Source: Dysosmobacter welbionis (lineage in GTDB: Bacteria; Bacillota; Clostridia; Oscillospirales; Oscillospiraceae). Taken from it: 64,000 bases of DNA. A program made the translations under genes and the position numbers. The DNA is taken from NCBI RefSeq assembly GCF_005121165.3, contig NZ_CP034413.3, positions 806,001-870,000 on the forward strand, written 5' to 3'. Under the pieces are notes generated by a model. It searched no databases. It was given only the letters and a program-made list of their open reading frames with translations, and was not told the origin of the DNA. This document shows positions 39,632-50,635 of this stretch, piece by piece (the first letter of the stretch is position 1; each line of letters starts with the position of its first letter).

Positions 39632-42600
39632 GCACAACGATCGACGAGAGAGTTGTTGAAATGCGATTCGACAACCGTCAATTCGAGGCGGGTGTGAAGA
39701 CAAGTTTGTCCACGCTCGACAAACTCAAAGAGGGTTTGGATCTGGACGGTGCGGCTAAAGGTCTGAAGGGCCTTGGCGACGCGGCTAAAAAGTGCGACCT
39801 TTCGACCCTTAGCAATTCCGTCGAGACTGTTCGGATGAAATTCTCGGCGCTCGAAGTCATGGCGGTGACCGCCCTTTCAAACATTACCAACTCGGTCATC
39901 AATACCGGAAAACGGATGATCGAATCGTTTACATTGGAGCCTCCCAAACAAGGCTTTGATGAATACGAGCTCAAGATGGGCTCTATTCAGACGATCATGA
40001 TGAGCACCGGCGCATCGTTAGAGGAGGTCAACAAGTATCTTCAGGAGCTGAACACCTACTCCGATAAGACAATTTACTCTTTCCAGGATATGACCTCCAA
40101 TATCGGTAAGTTCACGAATGCCGGCGTCGGCCTTGAGGATGCTGTTATGGCTATCCAGGGCGTGTCGAATGTGGCTGCCGTATCTGGTGCAAATGCAAAC
40201 GAGGCTTCCCGTGCAATGTATAACTTTGCGCAGGCCCTGTCCGCAGGATATGTCAAGCTGATCGACTGGAAATCCATTGAAAACGCGAACATGGCAACTG
40301 TGGAATTCAAGACGCAGCTTTTGGAGTCGGCTGTTGCGTGCGGAACTTTGACGAAAACCGCAGACGGAATGTATAAGACCGTCAAGGGAAATGTCATCGA
40401 CGCCACACATAACTTTAACGATTCTTTGCAGGATCAGTGGATGACGACGGAAGCTCTTGTCGGCACACTTCGTAATTATGCTGATGAAACGACCGATATC
40501 GGCAAGAAGGCATTCGCTGCTGCACAGGATGTTAAGACATTCTCACAGTTGATAGACACCCTAAAGGAAGCTGCGGGCTCTGGCTGGGCGAATACCTGGG
40601 AAATCCTCTTTGGTGACTTTGAGGAAACCAAGGAATTGTGGACTGGTCTTAGTCAGGCGATCGGCGGATTTATTGATACGCAGTCTGATGCTCGTAATTC
40701 GGTACTTCAGGGATGGAAAGACCTTGGCGGCAGAACCGAGCTGATCGAGTCTCTCAAGAACACGCTCAAGGGGATCGGGACAGTTATCAAGCCGATCACA
40801 GAAGCCTTTCGTGATATTTTTCCGCCAACTACTGCGGAACAGCTTCATAATCTGACGGAAGGACTGCTGAAGTTCACAGAAAAGCTGATGCTTAGTGACA
40901 CTGCTTCCGAAAACCTGAAGAACACCTTCAAGGGTCTGTTCGCCATTCTTGATATTTGCAAGCGGGCAATCGGTGCAATTCTGGGTCCGGTCGGTTCTCT
41001 TCTTGGGAAAGTAACCGGCTTAGGCGGCGGTGTTCTCGGCGTGACCGGCTCTATCGGAGAATGGCTCGTCAAGCTTGACGAAGCGATCAAGAAGAACGAC
41101 GCCTTTGGCAAAGGCATTGAGGAAATCTCTGATTTTGTGAGCGGTGCCGTTACGGCCATCAAGAATTTTGCCGAGTCTGTTCGTGAATACCTCGGTCTGC
41201 CGACGCTTGACGAAGCGAAGGAGTCTATGAAAGAACTCTTTGGTACTGCCGAAGAGAATATTCAGGTTCCTGGACTGGAACTCCTGCACACGATCCTGGA
41301 GAAGCTGAAAGAGCGTGCCGGTCAGGTCAAAGACGCTATTGTCGGTCTGAAAGATGGCATCTCCGATGCGTTTTCTAAGATTGGCGGAAATACCGATGTG
41401 TCGAAATTTGCCGCATTGATCCAAGCACTATCCATTGCCGCTAAGAAAATTGGCGGGGGTATTTTCGATGCGCTCGGCAACGGCATCAATAAGATCGTAA
41501 CTGCGGTGAGTAACGCTGATTTTAGCGGAATCATCGACCTGCTGAACGGAATTTCTATCGGCGGTATTGCGATTGCCATAACCAAATTCACTAATAGTTT
41601 GACGAAGCCCTTTGATGAAGTCGGAGGTCTTCTTGACAATGTGAAGGGGATTCTGGATGGGGTTCGTGGATGCTTTGAGGCGTATCAGACGCAGTTAAAA
41701 GCCGGAACTTTGCTGAAAATAGCAAGTGCTATTGCAATTCTGGCGGCATCTATCGTCGCGATTTCTCTTATTGATAGTGAGAAGTTATCTGCGTCACTGG
41801 GAGCTATTACGGTTCTCTTTGCCGAATTGATGGCATCCATGTCGGTCTTTACCAAAATCAGCGGAGATGTTAAAGGCGCGGTGAAGAGTTCGACAGTGAT
41901 GCTCGCCATGTCCACATCCATCCTGATCCTTGCATCAGCTCTGAAAAAGATCGGTGACTTGGATGGTGGACAGCTTGCAAAAGGTGTTGCCGGTGTGACA
42001 GCCTTGATGGCGGCGATGGTCGGTGCGGTGAAGCTGCTTAACATGAGCGGCGGTTCTTCGATGAAGGGTGCGACACAGATGGTTCTCTTTGCGGCTTCCA
42101 TCAAGATCCTTGCATCGGTCTGTACAGACCTTGCAACACTTGAATGGAATGGGCTTGTAAAAGGGCTGACTGGTGTCGGTGTACTGCTGGCAGAAGTCTC
42201 ACTCTTTATGAACACCGCAAAGTTCAGTGGAAAGTCTTTGACAACAGCGGCGGGAATCGTCATCCTTGCCTCGGCAATCAAAATCCTGGCATCTGCCTGT
42301 AAGGATCTCGGTAGTCTCGATTTCGGACAGCTTGTGAAGGGGCTTGGCTCCATTGGTGTTCTTCTGGCGGAGATCACGGTCTTTACCAAGTTGACCGGTA
42401 ATGCAAAGGGTCTGGTATCCACCGGGATCGCGATGATCGGGATTGGCGCTGCTATGAAAATCTTTGCTTCCGCGATGGGCGACTTCGGAAACCTTGACTG
42501 GAATCAGATCGCCAAGGGGCTTGTCGCTATGGGCGGCGCATTGGCCGAAGTGGCTATCGCTATGAAGGTGATGCCTAAGAACACGATAAGTGTTGGCATT

Positions 42601-45600
42601 GGTCTGATCGCTGTCGGTGCAGCACTTGAGATCGTGGCAAATGCCCTTGGAAAGATGGGCGGTATGACCTGGGAAGAGATTGCAAAAGGGCTCGTCACAA
42701 TGGGCGGCGCTCTTGCAGAGCTTGCCATCGGTCTGAATGTGATGAACGGTACTTTGCCTGGCTCTGCTGCCATGCTGGTAGCGGCTGGCGCATTGGCTAT
42801 TCTGACTCCGGTGCTGCTGGCTCTTGGCTCAATGAGTTGGGAGAGCATCGCCAAGGGGCTTGTGACGATTGCCGGTGCATTCACCGTGATCGGTGTGGCC
42901 GGTCTTGTGCTGACTCCTCTTGTTCCGACGATCCTGGCACTTTCCGGAGCATTTGCGTTGATCGGTGTCGGTACCGCAGCCATCGGAGCAGGTCTTCTCG
43001 CTGCCGGTGCCGGACTGTCGGCTATTGCAGTCGGCATTACCGCCTTGGCTACTTCTCTTGGCGCAGGTGTGACCGTTATTGTGGCAGGACTCAGCACGAT
43101 CATCACAGGGATTGCCGCGTTGATCCCTGCCGTTGCCGAAAAGCTCGGTGAGGCTATTATAGCGTTCTGCGGCGTGATCACTCAGGGAGCTCCCGCTATT
43201 GGAGAAGCTGTTAAGGCCGTCGTTCTTACGCTGGTTGATGTACTTGTTGAGTGCGTCCCTGCAATCGCTGACGGTGCATTAGCACTGCTGTCCGGCGTGC
43301 TCGCCTCTCTTGCAAACTATACTCCGGAAATCGTTGACTCTATTATGCTGTTCCTGATCAACCTGCTGAACGGCATTGCAGAGCGGCTGCCCGAACTCAT
43401 TCAGGCGGCAGTCAATGTGATCGCGGCATTCTTCTCCGGCATCATTGATGCTCTGGCAGGACTTGATACAAGTGTATTGGTGAAAACCATCGCCGGCATC
43501 GGTCTGCTGTCCGGCATTATGGTCGCATTGGGTGCGGTAGCCGCATTGATCCCAAGCGCTATGATAGGTGTGCTCGGCATTGGTGCTCTTATCGCTGAGC
43601 TGGCGATCGTTCTTGCTGCTGTTGGTACCCTTGCACAGATCCCCGGCCTTTCCTGGCTGATCGGTGAGGGCGGTAAGCTGCTGGAGCAGATCGGTACGGC
43701 GATCGGTGGGTTTGTCGGCGGCATTGTCGGTGGATTCATGAGTGGTATTTCCAGTCAGTTCCCGCAGATCGGCAGTGATCTTGCAGCGTTTATGACAAAT
43801 GTTCAGCCGTTTATCGACGGCGCAAGCAGCATCTCTCCGGCGATGTTCAGCGGTGTGCAGGCATTGACAGACGCGATATTGCTGCTTACGAAGGCCGAGC
43901 TTGTGCAGGGTATTGCATCCTGGTTCACGGGTAGTTCTTCTCTTTCTGATTTTGCTGATGAGCTCGTTCCGTTCGGAGAAAGCATGACGGAGTTCAGCAA
44001 CGCAATCAGCGGGATGGACGCCGACCTTGTTTCCAAAGCGGCGACTGCCGGTAAGGCACTTGCAGAGATGGCCACAACGCTGCCGAACAGCGGCGGTGTA
44101 GTCGGCTTCTTTGCCGGTGAGAATGACATGGACAAGTTTGGAGAGCAGTTGGTTCCGTTCGGAAAGGCCATGAAGGATTACTCTCTCGCTGTCAAAGGAA
44201 TGGATGTCGGTGCCGTCAGCAATTCCGCTTCTGCCGGTAAGGCGCTCGTGGAACTATCCAATACCATTCCGAACTGCGGCGGGCTTGTGAGTTTCTTCAC
44301 CGGAGACAACAGTATTGCCGACTTCGGCGACCAGCTCGTTCTTTTCGGCAATGGTCTTGCGGCTTACTCCGCCTCTATCGAGGGTATCAACATGAGCAAG
44401 CTCTCCAGCGCGATCACACAGGTCGAGAAGCTGGTGGCGCTTTCCGATATGGTGAAGAATATGGATCAGTATGCATTTGTGAACTTTACGAATGCGCTGA
44501 TTCTGCTGGCAAACACAAGTATCCAAAACTTTACCGACGCCTTCTATAACAGTGGAGCTACCGTGAGCACGGCAATCATCTATATGCTCAATTCCGCAGG
44601 CACGACCATCCGGCAGAACCAGACGATCGTTAATGTGGCGATGGCTGAGCTGATGCTTGCGATGGCCGCGACTGTGAAAGCACATACCACGAGCATGAAT
44701 ACCGCGGTCGTGCAGATGATGGTCGGCTTCAGCACCACGATCCGCAGCAACGGTGCTTCCGTGCGGACGGCGATGCAGTCTGTCATGCTGGTCGTTGTGG
44801 CAGAAGTGAACAACTACAAGGACCAGTTCAATGAAGCCGGCAGGAATGTTTCGCAGGGCTTTATCAACGGCATCCGCTCGAAGCTGAGCGGCGCCTCTCA
44901 GGCGGGCCGTGATCTGGGCCTTGCGGCGCTGAATGCGGCAAAGAAGGCGTTGGACAGCCATTCTCCCTCCCGTGAGTTTATCGAGCTTGGTAAAAACATT
45001 GGCGAGGGTATGACCATCGGTATCAACAACGCGATCGTTCCGGTTTCTTCGGCTGCGGCAAAGATGAGCGATGAAGCCATCAAGGTCGCGCAGAAGGGAC
45101 TCGACTCCTTTAAGGATTGGGCGGAAGAGCGGAAATATTACAGCGAGCTCAGCTTGAAAGAGGAGCTTGCCGGATGGGAAACGCTCCAGAAGAAATACCG
45201 CGAGGGCAGTGAGGAACGAAAGCAGATCGACCGCGAGGTCTATCGTGTTCAAAATGAGTTGGTTACGGCCACTTATCAGTATTCGATGAACTGGATCGAA
45301 GAGCAGAAATCGTATAACAAGCTGACCCTTGCGGAGGAACTGGCTGCCTATAAGCGTGTTCAGAGCCGATATGCCAAGGGGACAGAGCTGCGGAAGAAGC
45401 TCGACCTGCAAGTTTACCAGTTGGAGAAAGAGATCAGCGACGCGCAGAAACAGTATATCTCTGATGTGCAGTCTGTGCAGAGCGAGGCGAACCAGAAGCG
45501 GCTCGACCTGGAGGAAGAGTACGCCGATAAGGTAAAGTCGATCAACGCGCAACTGGCGAGCGATATTCAGGCTGAGAACGACAAGTACGAGAATGCTCTG

Positions 45601-46815
45601 AAATCCCGCGAGGATTCCCTCTATAAGTCCTATGGCCTCTTTGACGCTGTGAAGGAGCGTGATGAGGTCAGCGGCGACACCCTGATGAAGAATCTTGAGG
45701 GTCAGGTCAAGGAATTTGGCGAATGGCAGGATATTTTAGAGTCTCTTGCCGGCAGAGGACTTGACAGTGACCTTATCGAGGAACTTCAGGATATGGGTCC
45801 TGACGCGATCGCCCAGATCAAGGCGCTGAACAACATGAGCGACTCCGAGCTTGAGAAGTATGCTGACCTCTGGAAGGTCAAGCACGCAATGGCTCGCGAG
45901 CAGGCGGTCGGCGAATTAGAGGGGCTGCGTGAAGAGACCCAGCAGAATATTGCAAAACTCCGCGAGGAGGCCGATCAGGAGCTCACCGAGTATCGTGCTC
46001 TCTGGCAGGAGAAGATGAACCAGGTTACGGAAGATGCCAACGCTCAGTTGGAACAGCTCCGCAGAAGCTTTGAGGAAAAGGTTGGTCTTATCAAGAACAA
46101 TACTGAGGATGAGCTTCAGGAGATGGCCGACACGGCGCAGAAGGTTCTGACGGAAGCTGGCTGGGATGAGACCGGCAAGCAGATCGTCAAGGGGCTTACT
46201 GAAGGCATTCAGTCTGAGAAGTCCAGCTTTGTTGATGAGATCACGCAACTGGCTCTTGCAGGCGTACAGGCGGCGAAATCGACACTGGACATCCACTCTC
46301 CATCGAGGGTATTCCGTGAGATCGGTAACTACACCGGCCTTGGTTTCGTGAAAGGTCTTCAGGACTATGTTGACCGATCTTATGCGGCCGGTTCTGAGAT
46401 GGCGGAGTCGGCCGAGGGCGGTCTTTCCGGTGTGCTCCAGACCATTGCCGACATTGTGAGCGGCGGGTTCGACATGGAGCCAGTGATCCGTCCTGTTCTG
46501 GATCTCTCCGCCGTATCGGCTGGAGCAGACGCCTTGAACAACCTATTCTATTCGCAGCGAGCGGTCGGCCTTGTCGGGCAGGCTGCCGTTGCATTTGAGG
46601 CACAGCGCGGCGGAAGCAGCCAGACAACCATTTCCGTCGACAATGATGATGTTGTGGCTGAACTCCGTACGCTTCGAGGTGAGATGGCTTCGATGCTGGA
46701 ACGCATGGAGAAGCTGCGTGTTGTGCTGAACACCGGTGCGCTCGTCGGCGAACTTGCTGAACCGATGGATGTGGCGCTCGGGCAGCGGTCTACACAAAGA
46801 GGAAGGGGGATTTAA
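39628..46815 (+). CDS. Tape measure protein
   Basis: At 2,395 residues this is the longest gene. The N-terminal part has a tail tape measure repeat (SIENANMATVEFKTQLL, TYSDKTIYSFQDMTSNIGKF). The middle is a long series of Gly/Ala-rich hydrophobic helices of similar length (about residues 640-1,260), followed by Lys/Glu coiled coils near 1,830-2,250. It sets tail length and helps pass DNA through the membrane; the length implies a long tail. AAGGAGG precedes ATG 39628; the upstream in-frame start is less likely. Confidence 0.9.
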   Translation: MSTTIDERVVEMRFDNRQFEAGVKTSLSTLDKLKEGLDLDGAAKGLKGLGDAAKKCDLSTLSNSVETVRMKFSALEVMAVTALSNITNSVINTGKRMIESFTLEPPKQGFDEYELKMGSIQTIMMSTGASLEEVNKYLQELNTYSDKTIYSFQDMTSNIGKFTNAGVGLEDAVMAIQGVSNVAAVSGANANEASRAMYNFAQALSAGYVKLIDWKSIENANMATVEFKTQLLESAVACGTLTKTADGMYKTVKGNVIDATHNFNDSLQDQWMTTEALVGTLRNYADETTDIGKKAFAAAQDVKTFSQLIDTLKEAAGSGWANTWEILFGDFEETKELWTGLSQAIGGFIDTQSDARNSVLQGWKDLGGRTELIESLKNTLKGIGTVIKPITEAFRDIFPPTTAEQLHNLTEGLLKFTEKLMLSDTASENLKNTFKGLFAILDICKRAIGAILGPVGSLLGKVTGLGGGVLGVTGSIGEWLVKLDEAIKKNDAFGKGIEEISDFVSGAVTAIKNFAESVREYLGLPTLDEAKESMKELFGTAEENIQVPGLELLHTILEKLKERAGQVKDAIVGLKDGISDAFSKIGGNTDVSKFAALIQALSIAAKKIGGGIFDALGNGINKIVTAVSNADFSGIIDLLNGISIGGIAIAITKFTNSLTKPFDEVGGLLDNVKGILDGVRGCFEAYQTQLKAGTLLKIASAIAILAASIVAISLIDSEKLSASLGAITVLFAELMASMSVFTKISGDVKGAVKSSTVMLAMSTSILILASALKKIGDLDGGQLAKGVAGVTALMAAMVGAVKLLNMSGGSSMKGATQMVLFAASIKILASVCTDLATLEWNGLVKGLTGVGVLLAEVSLFMNTAKFSGKSLTTAAGIVILASAIKILASACKDLGSLDFGQLVKGLGSIGVLLAEITVFTKLTGNAKGLVSTGIAMIGIGAAMKIFASAMGDFGNLDWNQIAKGLVAMGGALAEVAIAMKVMPKNTISVGIGLIAVGAALEIVANALGKMGGMTWEEIAKGLVTMGGALAELAIGLNVMNGTLPGSAAMLVAAGALAILTPVLLALGSMSWESIAKGLVTIAGAFTVIGVAGLVLTPLVPTILALSGAFALIGVGTAAIGAGLLAAGAGLSAIAVGITALATSLGAGVTVIVAGLSTIITGIAALIPAVAEKLGEAIIAFCGVITQGAPAIGEAVKAVVLTLVDVLVECVPAIADGALALLSGVLASLANYTPEIVDSIMLFLINLLNGIAERLPELIQAAVNVIAAFFSGIIDALAGLDTSVLVKTIAGIGLLSGIMVALGAVAALIPSAMIGVLGIGALIAELAIVLAAVGTLAQIPGLSWLIGEGGKLLEQIGTAIGGFVGGIVGGFMSGISSQFPQIGSDLAAFMTNVQPFIDGASSISPAMFSGVQALTDAILLLTKAELVQGIASWFTGSSSLSDFADELVPFGESMTEFSNAISGMDADLVSKAATAGKALAEMATTLPNSGGVVGFFAGENDMDKFGEQLVPFGKAMKDYSLAVKGMDVGAVSNSASAGKALVELSNTIPNCGGLVSFFTGDNSIADFGDQLVLFGNGLAAYSASIEGINMSKLSSAITQVEKLVALSDMVKNMDQYAFVNFTNALILLANTSIQNFTDAFYNSGATVSTAIIYMLNSAGTTIRQNQTIVNVAMAELMLAMAATVKAHTTSMNTAVVQMMVGFSTTIRSNGASVRTAMQSVMLVVVAEVNNYKDQFNEAGRNVSQGFINGIRSKLSGASQAGRDLGLAALNAAKKALDSHSPSREFIELGKNIGEGMTIGINNAIVPVSSAAAKMSDEAIKVAQKGLDSFKDWAEERKYYSELSLKEELAGWETLQKKYREGSEERKQIDREVYRVQNELVTATYQYSMNWIEEQKSYNKLTLAEELAAYKRVQSRYAKGTELRKKLDLQVYQLEKEISDAQKQYISDVQSVQSEANQKRLDLEEEYADKVKSINAQLASDIQAENDKYENALKSREDSLYKSYGLFDAVKERDEVSGDTLMKNLEGQVKEFGEWQDILESLAGRGLDSDLIEELQDMGPDAIAQIKALNNMSDSELEKYADLWKVKHAMAREQAVGELEGLREETQQNIAKLREEADQELTEYRALWQEKMNQVTEDANAQLEQLRRSFEEKVGLIKNNTEDELQEMADTAQKVLTEAGWDETGKQIVKGLTEGIQSEKSSFVDEITQLALAGVQAAKSTLDIHSPSRVFREIGNYTGLGFVKGLQDYVDRSYAAGSEMAESAEGGLSGVLQTIADIVSGGFDMEPVIRPVLDLSAVSAGADALNNLFYSQRAVGLVGQAAVAFEAQRGGSSQTTISVDNDDVVAELRTLRGEMASMLERMEKLRVVLNTGALVGELAEPMDVALGQRSTQRGRGI

Positions 46816-46816
46816 G

Positions 46817-47578
46817 TTGTACCATTCGATCACATTTGGCGATAAGAACACATGGGACGATTGGCGGCTTGCCCCCGCTTCCCGTCCGCTATTCAATCCA
46901 CCTGCGCAAAAGGTAAAGACTCTGGACATTCCCGGTGGGGACGGCGTCATTGATCTGTCGCAAGCCCTCACCGGGTATCCGGTGTATCAGAACCGGACAG
47001 GGTCTATCGAGTTTATTGTCATGAATGATTTCAAACCATGGCACATGGCGTACTCGGACATCATGGACTATCTGCATGGACAGACCATGCGGGCGATCCT
47101 TGAGGACGATCCTGAATATTTCTACGAAGGTCGCTTCACAGTGAACGCCTGGAAGTCGGAAAAGGACTGGTCGCGGCTCGTCATCGACTACGATGTCGGC
47201 CCGTACAAGTGGAAAAACCTTTCCTCCATCGACAACTGGCTATGGGACCCGTTCAACTTTCAAAATGGAGTCATTCAGGCAGCTTTGTTCCGCAATATTG
47301 CGGTGACGACAGAGATGAAAGAGATCGAGCTGGACGCGGTGATGTACGGACGGGCTCCGGTATGCCCCAGATTCATTGTGCAAAGTAGTGAAGGGCGCGG
47401 CGTTCATGTCCGATTTGTCAACCGTCAGCTCAGCATCGACCTAACAAAGCTTTTGCCGGATGGAACCATTCAGATCCCTGAGTTTATTCTGTTTGGCGAC
47501 TATGGCGGAACGATCTATCTTTGGGTCGACGAGGGAACGGGGACCGTGTCCGTTGATTTCAGACAAGGGAGGTTGTAA
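46817..47578 (+). CDS. Distal tail protein (Dit)
   Basis: This 253-residue protein starts at TTG 46817, seven bases after GGAAGGGGG. It opens ITFGDKNTWDDWRLAP and has the Dit layout: an N-terminal ring domain and a C-terminal beta sandwich (VVRFVNRQLSIDLTKLLPDG). It links tube and tip. The stop is followed closely by the Tal start. Confidence 0.8.
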   Translation: MYHSITFGDKNTWDDWRLAPASRPLFNPPAQKVKTLDIPGGDGVIDLSQALTGYPVYQNRTGSIEFIVMNDFKPWHMAYSDIMDYLHGQTMRAILEDDPEYFYEGRFTVNAWKSEKDWSRLVIDYDVGPYKWKNLSSIDNWLWDPFNFQNGVIQAALFRNIAVTTEMKEIELDAVMYGRAPVCPRFIVQSSEGRGVHVRFVNRQLSIDLTKLLPDGTIQIPEFILFGDYGGTIYLWVDEGTGTVSVDFRQGRL

Positions 47579-47581
47579 GCG

Positions 47582-50239
47582 ATGTATTCTGTTTATGCCG
47601 ATGGCGTCTGCATCTACAATGATGCCTTCGCGTTGGACAACATGAAGCTTGCAAGCCCCAAGCTGACGCTGGAAGACAATGCGGCCGGTTCCTTCGTGAT
47701 GACGGTTCCGCCCTCCAATCTCGGATACAGCACCATCATCCGTATGGTGACTGACATCGCCGTCCACAAGGACGGAAAAGAGATCTGGGCGGGGCGCGTC
47801 CTCTCTGAAAACGAGGACTTTTACAGAAACCGGGTGCTTACTTGCGAGGGCGAGCTTGCATTCTTCAACGACAGCACACAGCCGCCTGCGGAGTACGCCG
47901 GAGGGACGATTCGTGAGTACCTTGAGGCGATGATCGCCATTCACAACGCAAAGGTCGGAGACAACCGGAAGTTCACCATCGGCATTGTTACTGTGGTGGA
48001 TGAAGATTTTCCGACTTATTACACCAACTATGAAAAGACCATCACGATCTTGAATGCGTTGGTGGCGCAGTACGGCGGTCATCTGCGGGTGCGTAAGGAA
48101 GACGGCATCCGCTATCTCGACTATTTGGCTGATTACCCCGACACTTGCAGCCAGACGATCCAGTTCGGCTCCAACCTCATCGAACACACCAAGGGATGGG
48201 ATATGACGGAGTTCGCAACGGTCATCGTTCCGCTTGGCAACAGGCTTGACAAGAGCGAGATCGAGGCATTGGACGCCTATCTGACTGTGGAGAGTGTGAA
48301 TGAGGGCAGCCTTTATGTCCAGTCCTCCGAGGCTGTGAAAACCTATGGCTGGATCGAGAAAACAGTGACATGGGACAGCGTTTCTGATCCTGAAGCGCTG
48401 CTGGAAAAGGCGAAGGCATATCTTGCCGACTTACAGTTCGACAATATGGAACTGGAAGTGAGTGCCCTTGACCTCCATTATCTTAATGCGAATGTGGAGG
48501 CAGTGAAACTGCTGGACGAGATCCGCGTGATCTCGCGACCGCATGGTCTTGACCGTGTATTTCCTGTCACGAAGCTGGAGATCCCTCTGGACAGCCCGGA
48601 GAATACCCAGTTTACGCTCGGCGACACGGTGCAGACAAGCCTTACCAGTGTGAACAACCAGATCAGCGCCGCTATCCTTGAGAAAATCGAGGGTCTCCCC
48701 AAGGCGCACAACATCCTGAAAGAGGCAAAAGAAAACGCCACACAGATCATGACAGCGGCCACGACCGGCTACATCACGATCACACGGGACGAATACGGTT
48801 CTGACACGCTTTATATTTCCAATATCCGCGACTATACCAAAGCCGACAAGCTCTGGAAATGGAACATGAACGGCCTTGGCTACTCAAAGGATTACGGAAA
48901 GACCTTTGGGCTTGCCATTACAATGGATGGTTCTATTGTGGCAGACTATATCACGACCGGTGTTCTCAATGCTGATGTAATCCGTGCCGGTACGCTGAAA
49001 GATTATGGCGGAAACTTCTCGCTTGACTTCGAGAGCGGCAAGCTGACGATGAAGAAAGGCTCCATCGACATTGGAGACGGAAACTTCACTGTTGACGAGG
49101 AAGGCAACCTTACCGCACGCCGAGGCACCTTTGCGGGTACTCTGGCTGCGGCGAAAGGCACCTTCAGCGGTACGCTGGTCGGTGTGGACGGAAACTTCAA
49201 GGGCGTGGTTCAGGCCTCTGACTTCCTTGACCGAGCGGGCAACAGCATGATGGATGACGAGCGATTCAAGTCCAAATATCTGAGCGTCTACGGGCTTACC
49301 GTTACCAACGGTGTCCGCACGACCTTTGCTGTTGATTCCAGCGGTTCCGTTACCATAGATGGTAAGGTGACGCTGTCCGCCGGAAGCACGATCAACTGGG
49401 CGTCCGTGACGAACCAGAATCTCACCTCCAACCCAGCCTACTCGCTGGCAAGCACGGCGAATGCAAACGCGGCCACTGCAAAGAGCGCAGCAGATGATGC
49501 TTACGATGAGGCTTCTGCTGCATGGTCGAGAGCAAATAAGGCCTATCAGGATCGGTGCACCGACCAGAATGTGTTTGATGTGCTCACCTCAGGTGGTACG
49601 AAGTTCGGTATTTTCAGCGACTCGTACAGCGGACGGCTTTACATCAATGCCGATTATATTCGCTCCGGCACAATCAATGCCGATTATATCGACCTATCAT
49701 GCGATTATGGTGGATTCTGCAAAGGGCATGGCTCTGACGGTCAGCATACGACTTATGGCGCGATGATGTATGGTTCTAACGGTCCTGGTTGGGAGCCTTA
49801 TATTATCGTTACCAATGCCGGCGCCCGTATCTCCGGAACCGGAGCAGACCTTGTAGTTTCCGGCGGCATCACCATGAGTGAAGAGCCAAGTTACGGTTCC
49901 GACTTAAGGATCAAGAACAGCATCGACTATGATCTTGCCTCTTATGAGGCGTTCTTCCTGGCGCTGAAGCCATCCACCTTCAAGTACAACAAAGGTACTT
50001 CCGGGCGGAAACATTTCGGCTTCATCGCGCAGGATGTAGAACAGGCAATGCTTGACACCGGACTGACGTCGGATCAACTTGCGGCACTTGTCAAAGATCC
50101 TGTCAAAGAGATCCTTTCGGATGGCATCATAGACTATCGTTACAGCATCCGATACGGTGAACTTATCGCGCTCAATACGCACATGATCCAGAAACTCTAT
50201 CAAATGGTCGAAGAACTGCTTCAGCAAAAGGAGGGATAA
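47582..50239 (+). CDS. Tail tip protein (Tal) with S74-type chaperone end
   Basis: At 885 residues, the N-terminal 370 or so residues are a tail-associated (prophage endopeptidase tail) domain (MYSVYADGVCIYNDAF ... LEIPLDSPENTQFTLGDTV). A repetitive beta/glycine-rich shaft (LTARRGTFAGTLAAAKGTFSG) follows. The C-terminal part (SDLRIKNSIDYDLASYEAFF, HFGFIAQDVEQAMLD) is an intramolecular chaperone of the peptidase S74 type, which trims itself after trimer folding. It starts four bases after the Dit stop. Confidence 0.8.
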   Translation: MYSVYADGVCIYNDAFALDNMKLASPKLTLEDNAAGSFVMTVPPSNLGYSTIIRMVTDIAVHKDGKEIWAGRVLSENEDFYRNRVLTCEGELAFFNDSTQPPAEYAGGTIREYLEAMIAIHNAKVGDNRKFTIGIVTVVDEDFPTYYTNYEKTITILNALVAQYGGHLRVRKEDGIRYLDYLADYPDTCSQTIQFGSNLIEHTKGWDMTEFATVIVPLGNRLDKSEIEALDAYLTVESVNEGSLYVQSSEAVKTYGWIEKTVTWDSVSDPEALLEKAKAYLADLQFDNMELEVSALDLHYLNANVEAVKLLDEIRVISRPHGLDRVFPVTKLEIPLDSPENTQFTLGDTVQTSLTSVNNQISAAILEKIEGLPKAHNILKEAKENATQIMTAATTGYITITRDEYGSDTLYISNIRDYTKADKLWKWNMNGLGYSKDYGKTFGLAITMDGSIVADYITTGVLNADVIRAGTLKDYGGNFSLDFESGKLTMKKGSIDIGDGNFTVDEEGNLTARRGTFAGTLAAAKGTFSGTLVGVDGNFKGVVQASDFLDRAGNSMMDDERFKSKYLSVYGLTVTNGVRTTFAVDSSGSVTIDGKVTLSAGSTINWASVTNQNLTSNPAYSLASTANANAATAKSAADDAYDEASAAWSRANKAYQDRCTDQNVFDVLTSGGTKFGIFSDSYSGRLYINADYIRSGTINADYIDLSCDYGGFCKGHGSDGQHTTYGAMMYGSNGPGWEPYIIVTNAGARISGTGADLVVSGGITMSEEPSYGSDLRIKNSIDYDLASYEAFFLALKPSTFKYNKGTSGRKHFGFIAQDVEQAMLDTGLTSDQLAALVKDPVKEILSDGIIDYRYSIRYGELIALNTHMIQKLYQMVEELLQQKEG

Positions 50240-50619
50240 TGTTGAAGAAACAGCTTAAAAATTCAGAAATGGTCGTGATGGTCCAGAACCTGCGGCCGCT
50301 TCTTCAGCTCCGCAACAAGATCGGCTATATCGCCGCGAGGAACTTCCGGATGCTTTCTACTGCTCTGACCGAGTATGAAGCATTCAAACACGACCTCATC
50401 AACAAATACGGAGAGCCCGACAAGGATGAAAGTGGCAACGAGACCGGAACCATTTCCATCAAGGTTGGCTCTCCTAATTTTAAGGCCTTCTGCGACGAGC
50501 TTGCCCCGTTCAACGAGATGGAGCATGAGGTCGAGCTGATGACCGCCAAGTATGAAGATACGATCGGTTGTCTTAGCGGCGAGGAGATTCTGCTGCTCGA
50601 CTGGATGCTGGAGGACTAA
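50239..50619 (+). CDS. Tail-region protein (DUF1617-like)
   Basis: This 126-residue acidic helical protein overlaps the Tal stop by one base. Its size, start (MLKKQLKNSEM) and place resemble the DUF1617 family seen behind tail tip genes, named from memory. AAAGGAGG precedes ATG 50239. Confidence 0.55.
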   Translation: MLKKQLKNSEMVVMVQNLRPLLQLRNKIGYIAARNFRMLSTALTEYEAFKHDLINKYGEPDKDESGNETGTISIKVGSPNFKAFCDELAPFNEMEHEVELMTAKYEDTIGCLSGEEILLLDWMLED

Positions 50620-50635
50620 GGAAGGAGTGATTTAG